From NCBI GenBank assembly GCA_964389675.1, contig CAYMEV010000012.1, positions 1 through 64,000 of the forward strand: a stretch of DNA of 64,000 nt, given 5' to 3'. The stretch is from CAYMEV01 sp964389675 [NCBI: uncultured Candidatus Sumerlaeota bacterium] (GTDB lineage Bacteria; CAYMEV01). Shown here one piece after another: positions 43,688 to 52,504 of the stretch (position 1 is the stretch's first letter; the number at the start of each line of letters is the position of its first letter). Below the pieces are notes generated by a model. The model saw nothing but the letters and a program-made list of their open reading frames with translations. It ran no database searches and was not told the DNA's origin. A program made the translations under genes and the position numbers.

Positions 43688-44170
43688 ATGGCTCTTATTG
43701 CTGCAGATTTTACATCGTGCCTTATCTTCAGGAAAAGGGGGAAAGATATACAGTACCTGCTTCTTAAGAGAGCCGATGGTTTGCCATATCAGGGAATATG
43801 GCAGTATGTTACCGGGTCAATAGAGCCAGGCGAACACACCATAAGGGCGGTCATGAGGGAAATTGCGGAAGAAACCGGGCTGAGGGCAGTCAGGCTTTAC
43901 AGGTATCCTGATATTGCCCGTTTTTATCTCCCCTGCGATGATAAAATACATATATCATCTGTTTTTCTGGCAGATGCCGGTGCCGGTGATAATGTCATCA
44001 TAAGCAATGAGCATTCTGAATACAGATGGGTCAGGAAAAAGGAAGGGATGAGATTGCTGTACTGGCCGTTTGACAAGGCTGTCCTTGATATGTCATCCAG
44101 CATAATAAACAGTGATATCCCTCAAAATTTATTTGAAATTAAAGATATTGCTAAATATTTAAAAATATAG
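43688..44170 (+). CDS. Nudix hydrolase
   Basis: 160 residues. The Nudix box fits exactly: GSIEPGEHTIRAVMREIAEETGL (positions about 43-65, key residues Gly, Glu, Arg-Glu, Glu-Glu, Gly). The surrounding stretch LLKRADGLPYQGIWQYVTG resembles dihydroneopterin-triphosphate pyrophosphatase (NudB) or other small nucleotide Nudix enzymes. The gene begins 3 bp after the proS stop. Substrate is not deducible. Removal of oxidised or pterin nucleotides is a reasonable guess. Confidence 0.85.
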   Translation: MALIAADFTSCLIFRKRGKDIQYLLLKRADGLPYQGIWQYVTGSIEPGEHTIRAVMREIAEETGLRAVRLYRYPDIARFYLPCDDKIHISSVFLADAGAGDNVIISNEHSEYRWVRKKEGMRLLYWPFDKAVLDMSSSIINSDIPQNLFEIKDIAKYLKI

Positions 44171-44213
44171 TATTATAATACGGAAATAATTTAACAAGTA
44201 CAGGAGTAAGTAG

Positions 44214-44696
44214 ATGGAATACTCGTATAAAATCATCAAGAAAGAGAATGTAAGCGAAATATTGCTCGCAGAGCTTCCGCAGAAACCGGGGATTGCAGCC
44301 GATATCTTTTCCGTTTTTGCAAAGGAAAAGATAAATATTATACTTATCCACCATAATTATACAGGGCTGGAAGGCGGAGATGCATCAGTTTTTGTCTCCA
44401 GGGAAGATGCAGAGAAAGCATATGAATTCATAATGAAGGAAAAGGGGAATATCGGGGTTAAATCCGTTGACAGGAATGACTCTCTTGTCTTTCTGTCTGT
44501 CTCTTCAATGCATTTCAAAAAGGCACAGACACTCGGGCTGGAGATCTTTAAGGCTTTGTGCAATGAGAACGTGCCTCTTCATATTCTCTCCATTGCAGGA
44601 GAAAATGTGAATATAGTCATCCCTGAGAAGAACATTAATTCCGCTTTAAGTTCACTGGAAAGGTACCTGGGAGAGCCCATTATTTCAACTGTATAG
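44214..44696 (+). CDS. Standalone ACT-domain protein
   Basis: 160 residues made almost wholly of two ACT domains: LLAELPQKPGIAADIFSVFA with INIILIHHNY in the first, and VSSMHFKKAQTLGLEIFKAL with LHILSIAGENVNIVIP in the second. This is the regulatory tail of aspartokinase without the kinase domain. It could bind an amino acid and act as a regulatory subunit, as the beta subunit does in some aspartokinases; there is no alpha-subunit gene in the window. GGAG precedes the ATG. A hairpin terminator follows. Confidence 0.75.
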   Translation: MEYSYKIIKKENVSEILLAELPQKPGIAADIFSVFAKEKINIILIHHNYTGLEGGDASVFVSREDAEKAYEFIMKEKGNIGVKSVDRNDSLVFLSVSSMHFKKAQTLGLEIFKALCNENVPLHILSIAGENVNIVIPEKNINSALSSLERYLGEPIISTV

Positions 44697-44699
44697 AAG

Positions 44700-44723
44700 A
44701 AGGGATGGCTTTCGCCACCCCTT
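44700..44723. terminator. Hairpin between the ACT gene and hsp20
   Basis: AAGGGATGGC pairs with GCCACCCCTT (one A-C mismatch) around TTTC, followed by TTGTGTT. It lies between convergent genes. Confidence 0.65.
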
Positions 44724-44737
44724 TTGTGTTCCGGATA

Positions 44738-45193
44738 CTATTTTTTTTCTGCTGATATCTGTATCTGTTTTGGTTTTACAGATTCCTTCTTCGGGAGGGT
44801 TATCTTAAGGACTCCCTCCTTGAATGTAGCATTTATCTTTTCCTTATCGATGTTTGAAGGAAGGTTGAAACTCCTGGAGAATTTTCCGTATATCCTTTCA
44901 ACCCTGTGATAATTCCTGTCTTTTGAAACAGTCTCGTCTTTTCTCTCTCCTTCAATATTAAGGGAATCTTCTTCTATGTTCACCTTTATGTCATCCAGCC
45001 TCATTCCGGGGAGTTCAACATCCATTTTTATCTCTTCCTTGGTCTCATAGATATCGACCAGCGGGGAGAAGAAGCTTCCTTCCTCATCGTGTTTTCTCGG
45101 ATACCTTGAAGAGAAGGTATCGTCAAACAGTTTGTTAATAGCATCCTGCATCACATGTAGTTCCTGAAAAGGATTCCATCTGATAATTGCCAT
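44738..45193 (-). CDS. Hsp20 small heat-shock protein (second of the pair)
   Basis: 151 residues. The alpha-crystallin domain (about 45-135) has LVDIYETKEEIKMDVELPG, SLNIEGERKDE and FSRSFNLPSNIDKEKINATF, ending with the GVLKITLPK signature. The N terminus MAIIRWNPFQELHVMQD is the usual bacterial Hsp20 start. It holds unfolded proteins against aggregation in oligomers. AGGAGGTG lies upstream of the ATG. It follows the other Hsp20 gene by 19 bp and shares its promoter. Confidence 0.92.
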   Translation of the reverse strand: MAIIRWNPFQELHVMQDAINKLFDDTFSSRYPRKHDEEGSFFSPLVDIYETKEEIKMDVELPGMRLDDIKVNIEEDSLNIEGERKDETVSKDRNYHRVERIYGKFSRSFNLPSNIDKEKINATFKEGVLKITLPKKESVKPKQIQISAEKK

Positions 45194-45212
45194 TTTACAA
45201 CACCTCCTTGTT

Positions 45213-45665
45213 TTATTTGGTTTTAATATTGATATTTATTGCTTTTTTCTTGGATTCAGGCAGTTTCGGAAGCACGACCGAAAGAACTCCGTCTGCATAT
45301 TTTGCCTCTACCTTGTCCCTGTCAATCTTGTCAGGCAGATTGAAAGCCTTTTCAAAGCTTCCGTAAAACCTTTCACCCCTGAAGCAGCATTCATCTGTAT
45401 ATTCCTGCGGTTTTGGCCTGGTTCCCGAGATACTTAGAGTATTATTCTCAATGATCAGCTTTATATCATCTATGCTGAGGCCTGGCAGATCAACTGATAT
45501 TATATAATTGTCATCCTTCTCATAGATGTCAGACAAAGGTTCCCATAACCCGCCGGAAGAAGGCCTTTTCTTAAGCAGGAAAGCGGGTGCCTCATTTACA
45601 AGAGATCTGAAAATATCCCTCAGAATCGGCCGGTCCATCAAATAATCATTCTTATAATCTTTCAT
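45213..45665 (-). CDS. Hsp20 small heat-shock protein (first of the pair)
   Basis: 150 residues. The alpha-crystallin domain is complete (LSDIYEKDDNYIISVDLPG, TLSISGTRPKPQ, FEKAFNLPDKIDRDKVEAKY, GVLSVVLPK). The N-terminal arm differs from the neighbour (PILRDIFRSLVNEAPAF), so the two proteins probably form mixed or distinct oligomers. AGGAGG precedes the start. A sigma-70-like promoter lies just upstream; no CIRCE-type inverted repeat is visible. Confidence 0.92.
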   Translation of the reverse strand: MKDYKNDYLMDRPILRDIFRSLVNEAPAFLLKKRPSSGGLWEPLSDIYEKDDNYIISVDLPGLSIDDIKLIIENNTLSISGTRPKPQEYTDECCFRGERFYGSFEKAFNLPDKIDRDKVEAKYADGVLSVVLPKLPESKKKAININIKTK

Positions 45666-45698
45666 AACTAAAACCTCCTAATGTTTTATCTAATTAAT

Positions 45699-45727
45699 AA
45701 TATATAATCTGATAGCATATTTGTCAA
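45699..45727 (-). promoter_or_regulatory. Sigma-70-like promoter of the hsp20 pair
   Basis: TTGACA and TATATT with a 17-nt spacer on the minus strand, about 34 bp before the first hsp20 ATG. Confidence 0.65.
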
Positions 45728-45844
45728 GTAATTTTAATAATATTTTTTATATTTTATATATTACATTGTATCACCTTTATTGGGAAAGATTTAATGAGTG
45801 GGATGAAAATATTGGCAGTTAACTATGAAAGGTTGCGAAATGCC

Positions 45845-46357
45845 CTAAAAAACAAGCTTATAGCCAATATTAAAATAGATGGTGTTCTCAGTGTAGGATT
45901 CCATTATTTTGGGTTTGTATTTAAGCTGTGAGATCCCGCCTTCAATATAGACATAATGGAATGGCATGATCTTATAGTAGCAGCCGGCACAGGAGTGTAT
46001 TCCTGCAGTGCCTTCAAGCTCATAGTCAGAATGGTCAGGAAGCAGGTAATGTGCACCCAGTGCAATATATGGAAAGAATCTGTAACCGCTGGTTTCACGG
46101 TCACTGAAAGCATAGACAACATCGATGGAGAAGAGGTCTGCCTCTATGTCATCATCATTTTCAGCAAGATACTGATAGCGTATTCTAAGGTGGGTGGGAT
46201 TCCAGAAAGGCACCTCTGTTGAAATACCCAATGAAATATGATCATTAATCGAGCCGGCGCTGAAATCGATGCATGGATCGTAGGAAAGCCCTATGTCCAT
46301 TGCACTTACAGAAAATACTATAAATAGAAACAGAAACGGGAAAATAATCCTTTTCAT
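45845..46357 (-). CDS. Small outer-membrane beta-barrel-like protein
   Basis: 170 residues with a signal peptide (MKRIIFPFLFLFIVFSVSAM). The mature part has alternating hydrophobic strands with aromatic ends (THLRIRYQYLAEN, FFPYIALGAHYL, YVYIEGGISQL) and ends in FNIGYKLVF, a C-terminal Phe as recognised by the BAM complex. It resembles OmpW/OmpA-type 8-strand barrels. Two Cys (HSCAGC) in a predicted loop are unusual for a porin-like barrel. GGAG lies 8 nt before the ATG. Function is unknown. Confidence 0.65.
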   Translation of the reverse strand: MKRIIFPFLFLFIVFSVSAMDIGLSYDPCIDFSAGSINDHISLGISTEVPFWNPTHLRIRYQYLAENDDDIEADLFSIDVVYAFSDRETSGYRFFPYIALGAHYLLPDHSDYELEGTAGIHSCAGCYYKIMPFHYVYIEGGISQLKYKPKIMESYTENTIYFNIGYKLVF

Positions 46358-46518
46358 TGGTGGTCTCCTTCCTTATTAGTTGAATGCTGAAGATTTATAA
46401 TGTATATTCTATGCATGCATGCTGGTTTGTCAAGGAAAATTCAGATTTCTATATTGATAAATTGTTATAATATATGTATAATAAAGGCTTAGCAATTCTT
46501 AAAAAAGGTGAAAAATCT

Positions 46519-47805
46519 ATGAATGATAAATGGATAATACAGGAGTGCAGAAATAAACTCCATGGCACAATAAAGCCATCCGGAAACAAAAATGAAGCGC
46601 TTCCCGCAATCTGTGCAGCCCTGCTCTCCGAAGAGGAGGTTGTGCTGGAAAATGTTCCTGATATAACGGATGTCAGGGATATGCTTACAATTATAAGGAG
46701 TATAGGGGCTCAGGTCAGTTTTGAAAACAATTCTGTCAGGATTATTCCCAGAGATGCCTATGACCTGTCAGATATGGACGCTGATGCTGCAAGGAGGATA
46801 AGGGCCTCATTCCTTCTTGCAGGAGTACTGCTGACAAAGCATAGATCTGTTTTCCTCCCTTCCCCTGGCGGTGATTCAATTGGCTCCAGGCCCCTTAATG
46901 TGCATTTTGACCTCTTTGCGAAGCTGGGAATAATTACAGAGGAAAAATCTGACGGATACCTTATGGAATGGAAAAAACAATCAGGAATTGACCATCTCTT
47001 TCTTGATGAACCCAGCGTAATGGCTACGGAGAACATTCTTATGCTGTGCTCCAGGATAGAAAAAACAATAATTATTGAAAATACGGCAGCTGAGCCTCAT
47101 ATACAAGGCCTTTGCAGGATGCTCTGCGATATGGGATGCATGATTGAAGGCATAGGTTCAAACCGGCTTATCATCACAGGCTGTTCAAAGCTTGTAGGTA
47201 TCCGGCACAGAGTCTCCTGTGACCATATAGAGATTGGATCCTTCATCAGCCTTGCCATAGCGCAAAAATGCAGTCTGAGGATAATGTATGATAAATATGA
47301 AAATATAAGGCCAATTTTGAATGTTTATAAATGGCTCGGGGCGGGTCTGGATATAAAAGAGGGTATTATTGAGCTGAAAGAAAGGGAAGAATATGCCATA
47401 ACCCCTCCAAAAGGTGTAGATATCCTGAAAGTAGCTGACGGGCCATGGCCTAATTTCCCATCTGACCTCATGAGTACGGTGATTGTTGCAGCAACTCAGT
47501 GCAGAGGAAGCATGCTGTTTTTTGAGAAGATGTTTGAAAGCAGGCTGTATTTTGTGGATGAACTGATCAGAATGGGGGCGAGGATCGTTCATTGTGATCC
47601 TCACAGGGTCATTACAATGGGCCCGTCGCCTCTGAGGGGAATACTCATGAGCTCGCCTGACATCAGGGCAGGCTATGCCCTCCTTATTGCGGCATTATGT
47701 GCAAAGGGTACAACTACACTTTCCAATATAAAGACCGTCAACAGGGGATACGAGGATGTTCTCGGCAAGCTGAAAAGCATAGGGGCATGCATTGAAAGCC
47801 GGTAG
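46519..47805 (+). CDS. murA: UDP-N-acetylglucosamine 1-carboxyvinyltransferase with Asp in place of the fosfomycin Cys
   Basis: 428 residues from ATG 46519, chosen because AGGTG lies 8 nt upstream; an upstream in-frame ATG at 46474 lacks a site. The EPSP-synthase fold has two similar halves. The substrate site PSGNKNEALPA gives Lys and Asn near residues 23-25, and VNRGYEDVLGKL lies near the end. The catalytic loop PSPGGDSIGSRPLNVHF has Asp119 where most enzymes have the Cys alkylated by fosfomycin, as in naturally resistant species. It performs the first committed step of peptidoglycan synthesis. A paralogue with another role is possible if a second murA exists. Confidence 0.85.
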   Translation: MNDKWIIQECRNKLHGTIKPSGNKNEALPAICAALLSEEEVVLENVPDITDVRDMLTIIRSIGAQVSFENNSVRIIPRDAYDLSDMDADAARRIRASFLLAGVLLTKHRSVFLPSPGGDSIGSRPLNVHFDLFAKLGIITEEKSDGYLMEWKKQSGIDHLFLDEPSVMATENILMLCSRIEKTIIIENTAAEPHIQGLCRMLCDMGCMIEGIGSNRLIITGCSKLVGIRHRVSCDHIEIGSFISLAIAQKCSLRIMYDKYENIRPILNVYKWLGAGLDIKEGIIELKEREEYAITPPKGVDILKVADGPWPNFPSDLMSTVIVAATQCRGSMLFFEKMFESRLYFVDELIRMGARIVHCDPHRVITMGPSPLRGILMSSPDIRAGYALLIAALCAKGTTTLSNIKTVNRGYEDVLGKLKSIGACIESR

Positions 47806-47813
47806 ACAGCATA

Positions 47814-47837
47814 AAAACAGGCCAGGAAGGCTGTTTT
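47814..47837 (+). terminator. Intrinsic terminator after murA
   Basis: AAAACAG(G)CC pairs with GGCTGTTTT (one bulged base) around AGGAA, 9 bp after the murA stop, with T4 at the right arm end. Confidence 0.6.
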
Positions 47838-47855
47838 AACGATGCATGGGGTGCT

Positions 47856-48029
47856 CTATGCGTCTTCCTGCTCAAGCTTGACGAAAAACTCTTTCGGGGA
47901 ACAGCAGATAGGGCATTTGAAATCTATGTCTATATCTTCAAAAAGGGTATTGGGCTTCACATCAGCATCCTCTTCTCCTATTTGAGGATCATAGATATAA
48001 TGACATATCTTGCATTCCCATTTATCCAT
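47856..48029 (-). CDS. Rubredoxin-like protein
   Basis: 57 residues from the ATG at 48029, chosen because GGAG lies 10 nt before it; an in-frame upstream start would add 32 residues of non-rubredoxin sequence. The iron-binding pairs are CKIC and CPIC, with YIYDP after the first, TLFEDI in the middle and the spacing of rubredoxin. Differences from typical rubredoxin are HYIYDP in place of GYIYDP, FKCPICC in place of WVCPxCG, and an extra Cys. It is likely a single-iron electron carrier for oxygen or ROS detoxification. It is monocistronic. Confidence 0.85.
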   Translation of the reverse strand: MDKWECKICHYIYDPQIGEEDADVKPNTLFEDIDIDFKCPICCSPKEFFVKLEQEDA

Positions 48030-48230
48030 TGTCTTTATCTCCTTTAACTGGCTTAGATTATTATACCGCAAATGAATATTAAAATTCAAGCCTTTTGGGA
48101 GAAAAAAAATGTGAATATGAAACATTTATATAACATATATGAATTTTATTTGTATAATCTTCTATATATATTATATTATGAAATTGCAAAATACCCTTAT
48201 TAATGCAACTAAGAAAGTGGAGCTTTATTT

Positions 48231-50045
48231 ATGGATAAAAAAACAAAGAACATACTTATTGGCATAGGGATCTTCCTTGCGGCAATGTGGCTTTTCCAGG
48301 CCTTTCTTTCAGAGGCTGTTGTCACAGAACTGCCCTATTCAGAGTTCAAGGAATATGTCAAGAGCAACAGGATAAACGAAGTAATTATTACAAACACATA
48401 TATTATAGGAAAAAGCGCAGACAAGAGGGAATACAAGAGCGTAAGGGTTGAAGACCCTGAATTTGTCAGTCTGCTTGAAGAAAAGCGAATCAAGTATCAG
48501 GGAAAGGTGGAGGATAACTGGCTTAGAACATTTTTCCTGAGCTGGATCATTCCTATAGCAATTCTGGTACTTATCTGGAACTTTCTATTTAAGAAAATGG
48601 CTCCGAGCTCAAAGATGATGAGCTTTGGAAAGAGCAAGATCAAAGCAAATGTTGAAGAGGATGTAAGGATTAAATTTACGGATGTTGCAGGCCAGGTGGA
48701 ACCCAAGGAAGAGCTTTCAGAGGTGATAGAATTCCTTAAAAAGCCTGAAAAATTCACAAAGATCGGGGGCAGAATGCCAAAGGGGATATTGCTTGTAGGC
48801 CCTCCGGGGACAGGCAAGACTCTGCTGGCAAAGGCAGTGGCGGGAGAATCACAGGTTCCGTTCTTCAATCTGTCTGGTTCTGAATTTGTTGAATTATTTG
48901 TAGGCATGGGTGCCCAGAGGGTCAGGGACCTCTTTGCCCAGGCAAAGGAGAAAGCGCCCTGTATCATTTTTATTGATGAGCTGGATGCCATAGGCAAAAC
49001 CAGGGGGCATTCATTGTCAGGAAGCAATGATGAAAGAGAGCAGACCTTGAACCAGCTTCTGGCAGAAATGGACGGCTTTGATACACAGACAGGGGTGATC
49101 ATTATTGCTGCAACTAACAGGCCCGAGATACTCGATAAAGCTCTTTTAAGGGCAGGAAGGTTTGACAGGAACATACTTGTTGACAGGCCTGACCTGAAAG
49201 ACAGGGAGGAGATACTGAAGCTGCATATAAAAAATATAAAGATCGCTGTTGATGTGGATGTAAAAACAATAGCAAAAAGGACCCCGGGATTTGTTGGTGC
49301 AGATATAGCGAACCTGGTAAATGAAGCAGCTCTGCTTGCCGTAAGGAGGGGAAAGGACGAGGTTACAAGCGAAGAGGTTGAAATGGCGATTGACAGGATA
49401 ATCGCCGGCCTGGAAAGAAAGAACAGGATTATTACCCCCAAGGAAAAGAAAATAATAGCCTACCATGAATCAGGCCATGCCATAGCCGGTTATTTCAGCC
49501 AGGACAGCGAGACCATACATAAAATATCAATCGTCCCCAGGGGCCTTGGAGCTCTGGGGTTTACAATGCAGGTTCCCATAGAGGACAGATTCCTTTTTAC
49601 AAAAAATGAGCTTTATGCAAAGATTGATACTCTGCTCGGAGGCAGAGCTGCTGAAGAGGTAGTATTCGGCCAGATATCCACAGGTGCTCAGAATGACCTT
49701 GAAAGGGCCACTGAGATAGCCTTCAAGATGATAACCGAGTATGGAATGAGTGATAAACTCGGACCCATTGCAATATATAGAAAGCGCATGCAGTTTATTG
49801 ATAATGAAACAGGCTATGGAACCAGGATGGAAACATCGGAAAAAACTGCACAGATAATAGATGAAGAAATAAAGAATATAATTAATGCGTCAATGAAGAG
49901 GGCTCAGCAGATACTGAACAGCAACAAGCCTGCCCTGGAAGCACTTGCAGAAAGATTACTGGAAAAAGAGGTAATCGAAGCCGATGAATTTACAGCGATC
50001 ATAAAGGAAAACACTCAGGAGAAAGACAAGGCAGAGACTTCCTGA
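48231..50045 (+). CDS. ftsH: ATP-dependent zinc metalloprotease FtsH
   Basis: 604 residues. Two N-terminal transmembrane helices (about 7-26 and 101-118) flank a small periplasmic domain. The AAA module has Walker A GPPGTGKTLLAKA, Walker B IIFIDELDAIG and the SRH region LRAGRFDRNILVDRPD. The protease domain has the zinc motif HESGH in AYHESGHAIAGYF. FtsH degrades membrane and short-lived cytosolic proteins. The start at 48231 is preceded by GTGGAG. It lies convergent to pfk, 8 bp apart. Confidence 0.95.
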   Translation: MDKKTKNILIGIGIFLAAMWLFQAFLSEAVVTELPYSEFKEYVKSNRINEVIITNTYIIGKSADKREYKSVRVEDPEFVSLLEEKRIKYQGKVEDNWLRTFFLSWIIPIAILVLIWNFLFKKMAPSSKMMSFGKSKIKANVEEDVRIKFTDVAGQVEPKEELSEVIEFLKKPEKFTKIGGRMPKGILLVGPPGTGKTLLAKAVAGESQVPFFNLSGSEFVELFVGMGAQRVRDLFAQAKEKAPCIIFIDELDAIGKTRGHSLSGSNDEREQTLNQLLAEMDGFDTQTGVIIIAATNRPEILDKALLRAGRFDRNILVDRPDLKDREEILKLHIKNIKIAVDVDVKTIAKRTPGFVGADIANLVNEAALLAVRRGKDEVTSEEVEMAIDRIIAGLERKNRIITPKEKKIIAYHESGHAIAGYFSQDSETIHKISIVPRGLGALGFTMQVPIEDRFLFTKNELYAKIDTLLGGRAAEEVVFGQISTGAQNDLERATEIAFKMITEYGMSDKLGPIAIYRKRMQFIDNETGYGTRMETSEKTAQIIDEEIKNIINASMKRAQQILNSNKPALEALAERLLEKEVIEADEFTAIIKENTQEKDKAETS

Positions 50046-50052
50046 GCCGGCA

Positions 50053-51372
50053 TTATGGATTCTTCATGTTCAAAGGCTGTCCTGTGGCCTCTATCACGCT
50101 CAGCCACAGGTTTCCGTACGGGTCAACTGTTTTCCTCCTGCTTATGGCAAGCTGTATTGGAACATTGGTCATTATCGTGTTCCACATGCCTACAACCATT
50201 GATGTTTTTCCTGCCATACCGGCATGTACCGCACATCTTGCAAGGTCCGCACAGAAGATGCTGTCTGATGGCGTAGCAGGAAGGCTTCTTATAAGATAGC
50301 TGGGGTCGAAATACTTAACCGTCATATCCATATTGATGGATTTAAAGTGTTTTTTTATCTCATCATACATGTATCTTCCTATGTCAAAAAGCTTCACATT
50401 TCCTGATGCATCTTTTTGATGCTCTTCAATAAAGAATTCCTGCCCGGCTCCCTCAGCAACTACAATTACTGCATGTCCCCTTGCCTTGAGCCTTTTTTCA
50501 AGATGGCTCAAAAAACCGTTTTCTCCAGGCATATCAAAAGGGACTTCAGGAATGAGGACAAAGTTTGCGTCATTATGGGCGAGAGCAGCGCTTGAGGCAA
50601 TATATCCTGAATGCCTTCCCATAAGTTTTACAAGGCCTATGCCGTTATACGCTCCTTTTGCCTCTACATGGGCTCCGCTGATGCTTGATACGGCCAGGCT
50701 GAAGGCCGTTTCATAGCCAAATGTTTTTTCGATGTAAGAAATATCATTGTCTATTGTCTTTGGAACGCTTACAACAGATATTGGATAACCGTTTTTTTCA
50801 ATAAGCTCTGCAAGATCAAGCGAGGCTCTCAATGTGCCATCACCGCCTATTGTGAAAAGAATGTCTATATTCAGCTCCAGAAGCCTGGTCAGTATAGCTT
50901 CAGAAGGGATATAGCCTCTTGATGAACCAAGGATGGTGCCACCTTCTGTATGTATTTTTTCAACTATCTGCGGATCAAGGAGGAGAGGCTTTATGTGTGC
51001 TTCTTTCAAAAATCCCTGGAATCCGTACCTTATGCCATAGATCTTATCGACCCTGTACCTGTAATAAAGCTCCATCACAAGAGCCCTTATTACATCATTA
51101 AGCCCCGGTGAAAGGCCTCCTGCCGTAAGTATGGCTACCCTTGTATTCTGGGGGTTGAAATATATGCTCTTTCTCGGGCCTGCCCTCTCAAAGCTTGGAG
51201 GGACAAGGCTGTTCTCCCTGTATTTAATGAAGTTTTCCAGGGTAGGGTCCAGGAGTATCCTTTCCTCATCAGAATGAAAGCGAAATCCCATATCCTCATA
51301 TACAAGAAGTGGTGAATCAAAGCGTGGTGTGCCGAGGGATTTTACAAAAAAATCAGAATTATCCTTCTGCAT
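50053..51372 (-). CDS. pfkA: 6-phosphofructokinase of the PPi-PFK-like (group III) branch
   Basis: 439 residues, longer than the 320-residue bacterial ATP enzymes and with an N-terminal extension (about 1-75), as in TP0108-type PFKs. ILTAGGLSPGLNDVIRA and GGTILGSSRGY are substrate motifs. The phosphate-donor motifs are TIGGDGTLRA and VPKTIDNDISY. GGDG (Gly at the position of E. coli residue 104) usually marks ATP use, whereas PPi enzymes have GGDD; PKTIDND is shared with PPi-type structures. So an ATP-dependent enzyme in a PPi-type scaffold is likely. It overlaps the DHH gene by 14 bp. Confidence 0.85.
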   Translation of the reverse strand: MQKDNSDFFVKSLGTPRFDSPLLVYEDMGFRFHSDEERILLDPTLENFIKYRENSLVPPSFERAGPRKSIYFNPQNTRVAILTAGGLSPGLNDVIRALVMELYYRYRVDKIYGIRYGFQGFLKEAHIKPLLLDPQIVEKIHTEGGTILGSSRGYIPSEAILTRLLELNIDILFTIGGDGTLRASLDLAELIEKNGYPISVVSVPKTIDNDISYIEKTFGYETAFSLAVSSISGAHVEAKGAYNGIGLVKLMGRHSGYIASSAALAHNDANFVLIPEVPFDMPGENGFLSHLEKRLKARGHAVIVVAEGAGQEFFIEEHQKDASGNVKLFDIGRYMYDEIKKHFKSINMDMTVKYFDPSYLIRSLPATPSDSIFCADLARCAVHAGMAGKTSMVVGMWNTIMTNVPIQLAISRRKTVDPYGNLWLSVIEATGQPLNMKNP

Positions 51373-52441
51373 TTTCTACTCCTATCTTTGCCAAGATCTT
51401 CTGAAGCATGATTTTATTGTACAGCTCCCATTTCTTTTCTGCTATCTCCTTTGAAACCTCTCCTGACAGAAAGCCGAGAGGGATCTCAAAAGCCCCTGCC
51501 TGCTTCTTTCCCCCTCCGTAGAAAGAACCCTTTTCATCCTTTCCGAATGCTTCTTTAAGAAAAGTATCAGGCTCTATGGTAATATTGCTTGTCCTCAAAC
51601 TGCCTGTGAGCATTTCCTTGTTCTTTTCATCAACAAGAATGCCATAGACAATGGAAGTATGTATATTTTCTTCTGACAGAAGAAAATCTGCAGCCATGGG
51701 TATCGCATCTCTGTCTTCATAGCGCAGAAAGCCTATGCCGGAGACTGAAAAGCTGTTCTGGATCAGCCTGTTCTCCAGGGCTTTTGAGATTATATTCATT
51801 GCTTTATGGCTTTTTTTCTGGTTGGAAATGGTAAGCAGCATGTCCCTGCTGTAGAATTCGCTAAGATATGTTGCAGCTGCATAATCCTGCCCTGATGCTG
51901 TAACCAGTGATTCAGTTTCTGTCCGTATTCCGTGCATAAGGGATGTAGCCATTGATTTTGTTTCCTGCGATTTTGCCTTAAAACTATATGCACCCTTCTG
52001 TATTATCTGTGTATAGATGGTAGCAGTGGCCCCGATGGATACTATATATTCAAGCTCCGCCTTTATGACATCCTGCTTGTCATGGTGGTCTATTATCATC
52101 AGGGGTTTTACCCCCGCTTCCTTAAATATTTTTGTCAGTGATGAGGTGGTGCCCTGGTTATCAAGAAAAATTGTATGATCATAGCTCTTTATGTCCATAT
52201 CCCCCGTGTACTTTATAAGATCAATCTCAAGAAGCGTTATAAGGGCCTTGTTCTCCTGATGGCTGACAATTCCATCATATATGATGTCGCTTTGTATATT
52301 GAACTGCTTTGAGATTATCTGATGGCAATAGGCGCATGATATGGCATCAGGGTCCGGATAGTTCTGGATTATTACAGCATGCTTCTCACCCCTGTGTTTA
52401 TCGAGAAGATTTATGAAAGACTGGAAAAGATCCTTTTGCAT
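51359..52441 (-). CDS. DHH-family phosphoesterase (NrnA/RecJ-like)
   Basis: 360 residues from the ATG at 52441, with GAGGTG just upstream; a GTG at 52453 has no site. The DHH motifs are visible: IQNYPDPDAISCAY, HTIFLDNQGTTS, and DHHDKQDV, with the C-terminal DHHA1 domain near KGSFYGGGKKQAGAFEI (G-G-h-x2-A-x-G). It belongs to the NrnA-like group that degrades short oligonucleotides or phosphoadenosine phosphate, or cleaves cyclic dinucleotides; the exact substrate is open. The first motif has NYPDPDA where DHIxPDGDA is usual. A 112-bp inverted-repeat element lies just upstream. Confidence 0.8.
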   Translation of the reverse strand: MQKDLFQSFINLLDKHRGEKHAVIIQNYPDPDAISCAYCHQIISKQFNIQSDIIYDGIVSHQENKALITLLEIDLIKYTGDMDIKSYDHTIFLDNQGTTSSLTKIFKEAGVKPLMIIDHHDKQDVIKAELEYIVSIGATATIYTQIIQKGAYSFKAKSQETKSMATSLMHGIRTETESLVTASGQDYAAATYLSEFYSRDMLLTISNQKKSHKAMNIISKALENRLIQNSFSVSGIGFLRYEDRDAIPMAADFLLSEENIHTSIVYGILVDEKNKEMLTGSLRTSNITIEPDTFLKEAFGKDEKGSFYGGGKKQAGAFEIPLGFLSGEVSKEIAEKKWELYNKIMLQKILAKIGVENAEG

Positions 52442-52504
52442 TTTGCACCTCACAGATAGTTTGCTTTTATTATACTACAAAAAGATCTTATTTAAAATAT
52501 AAAA

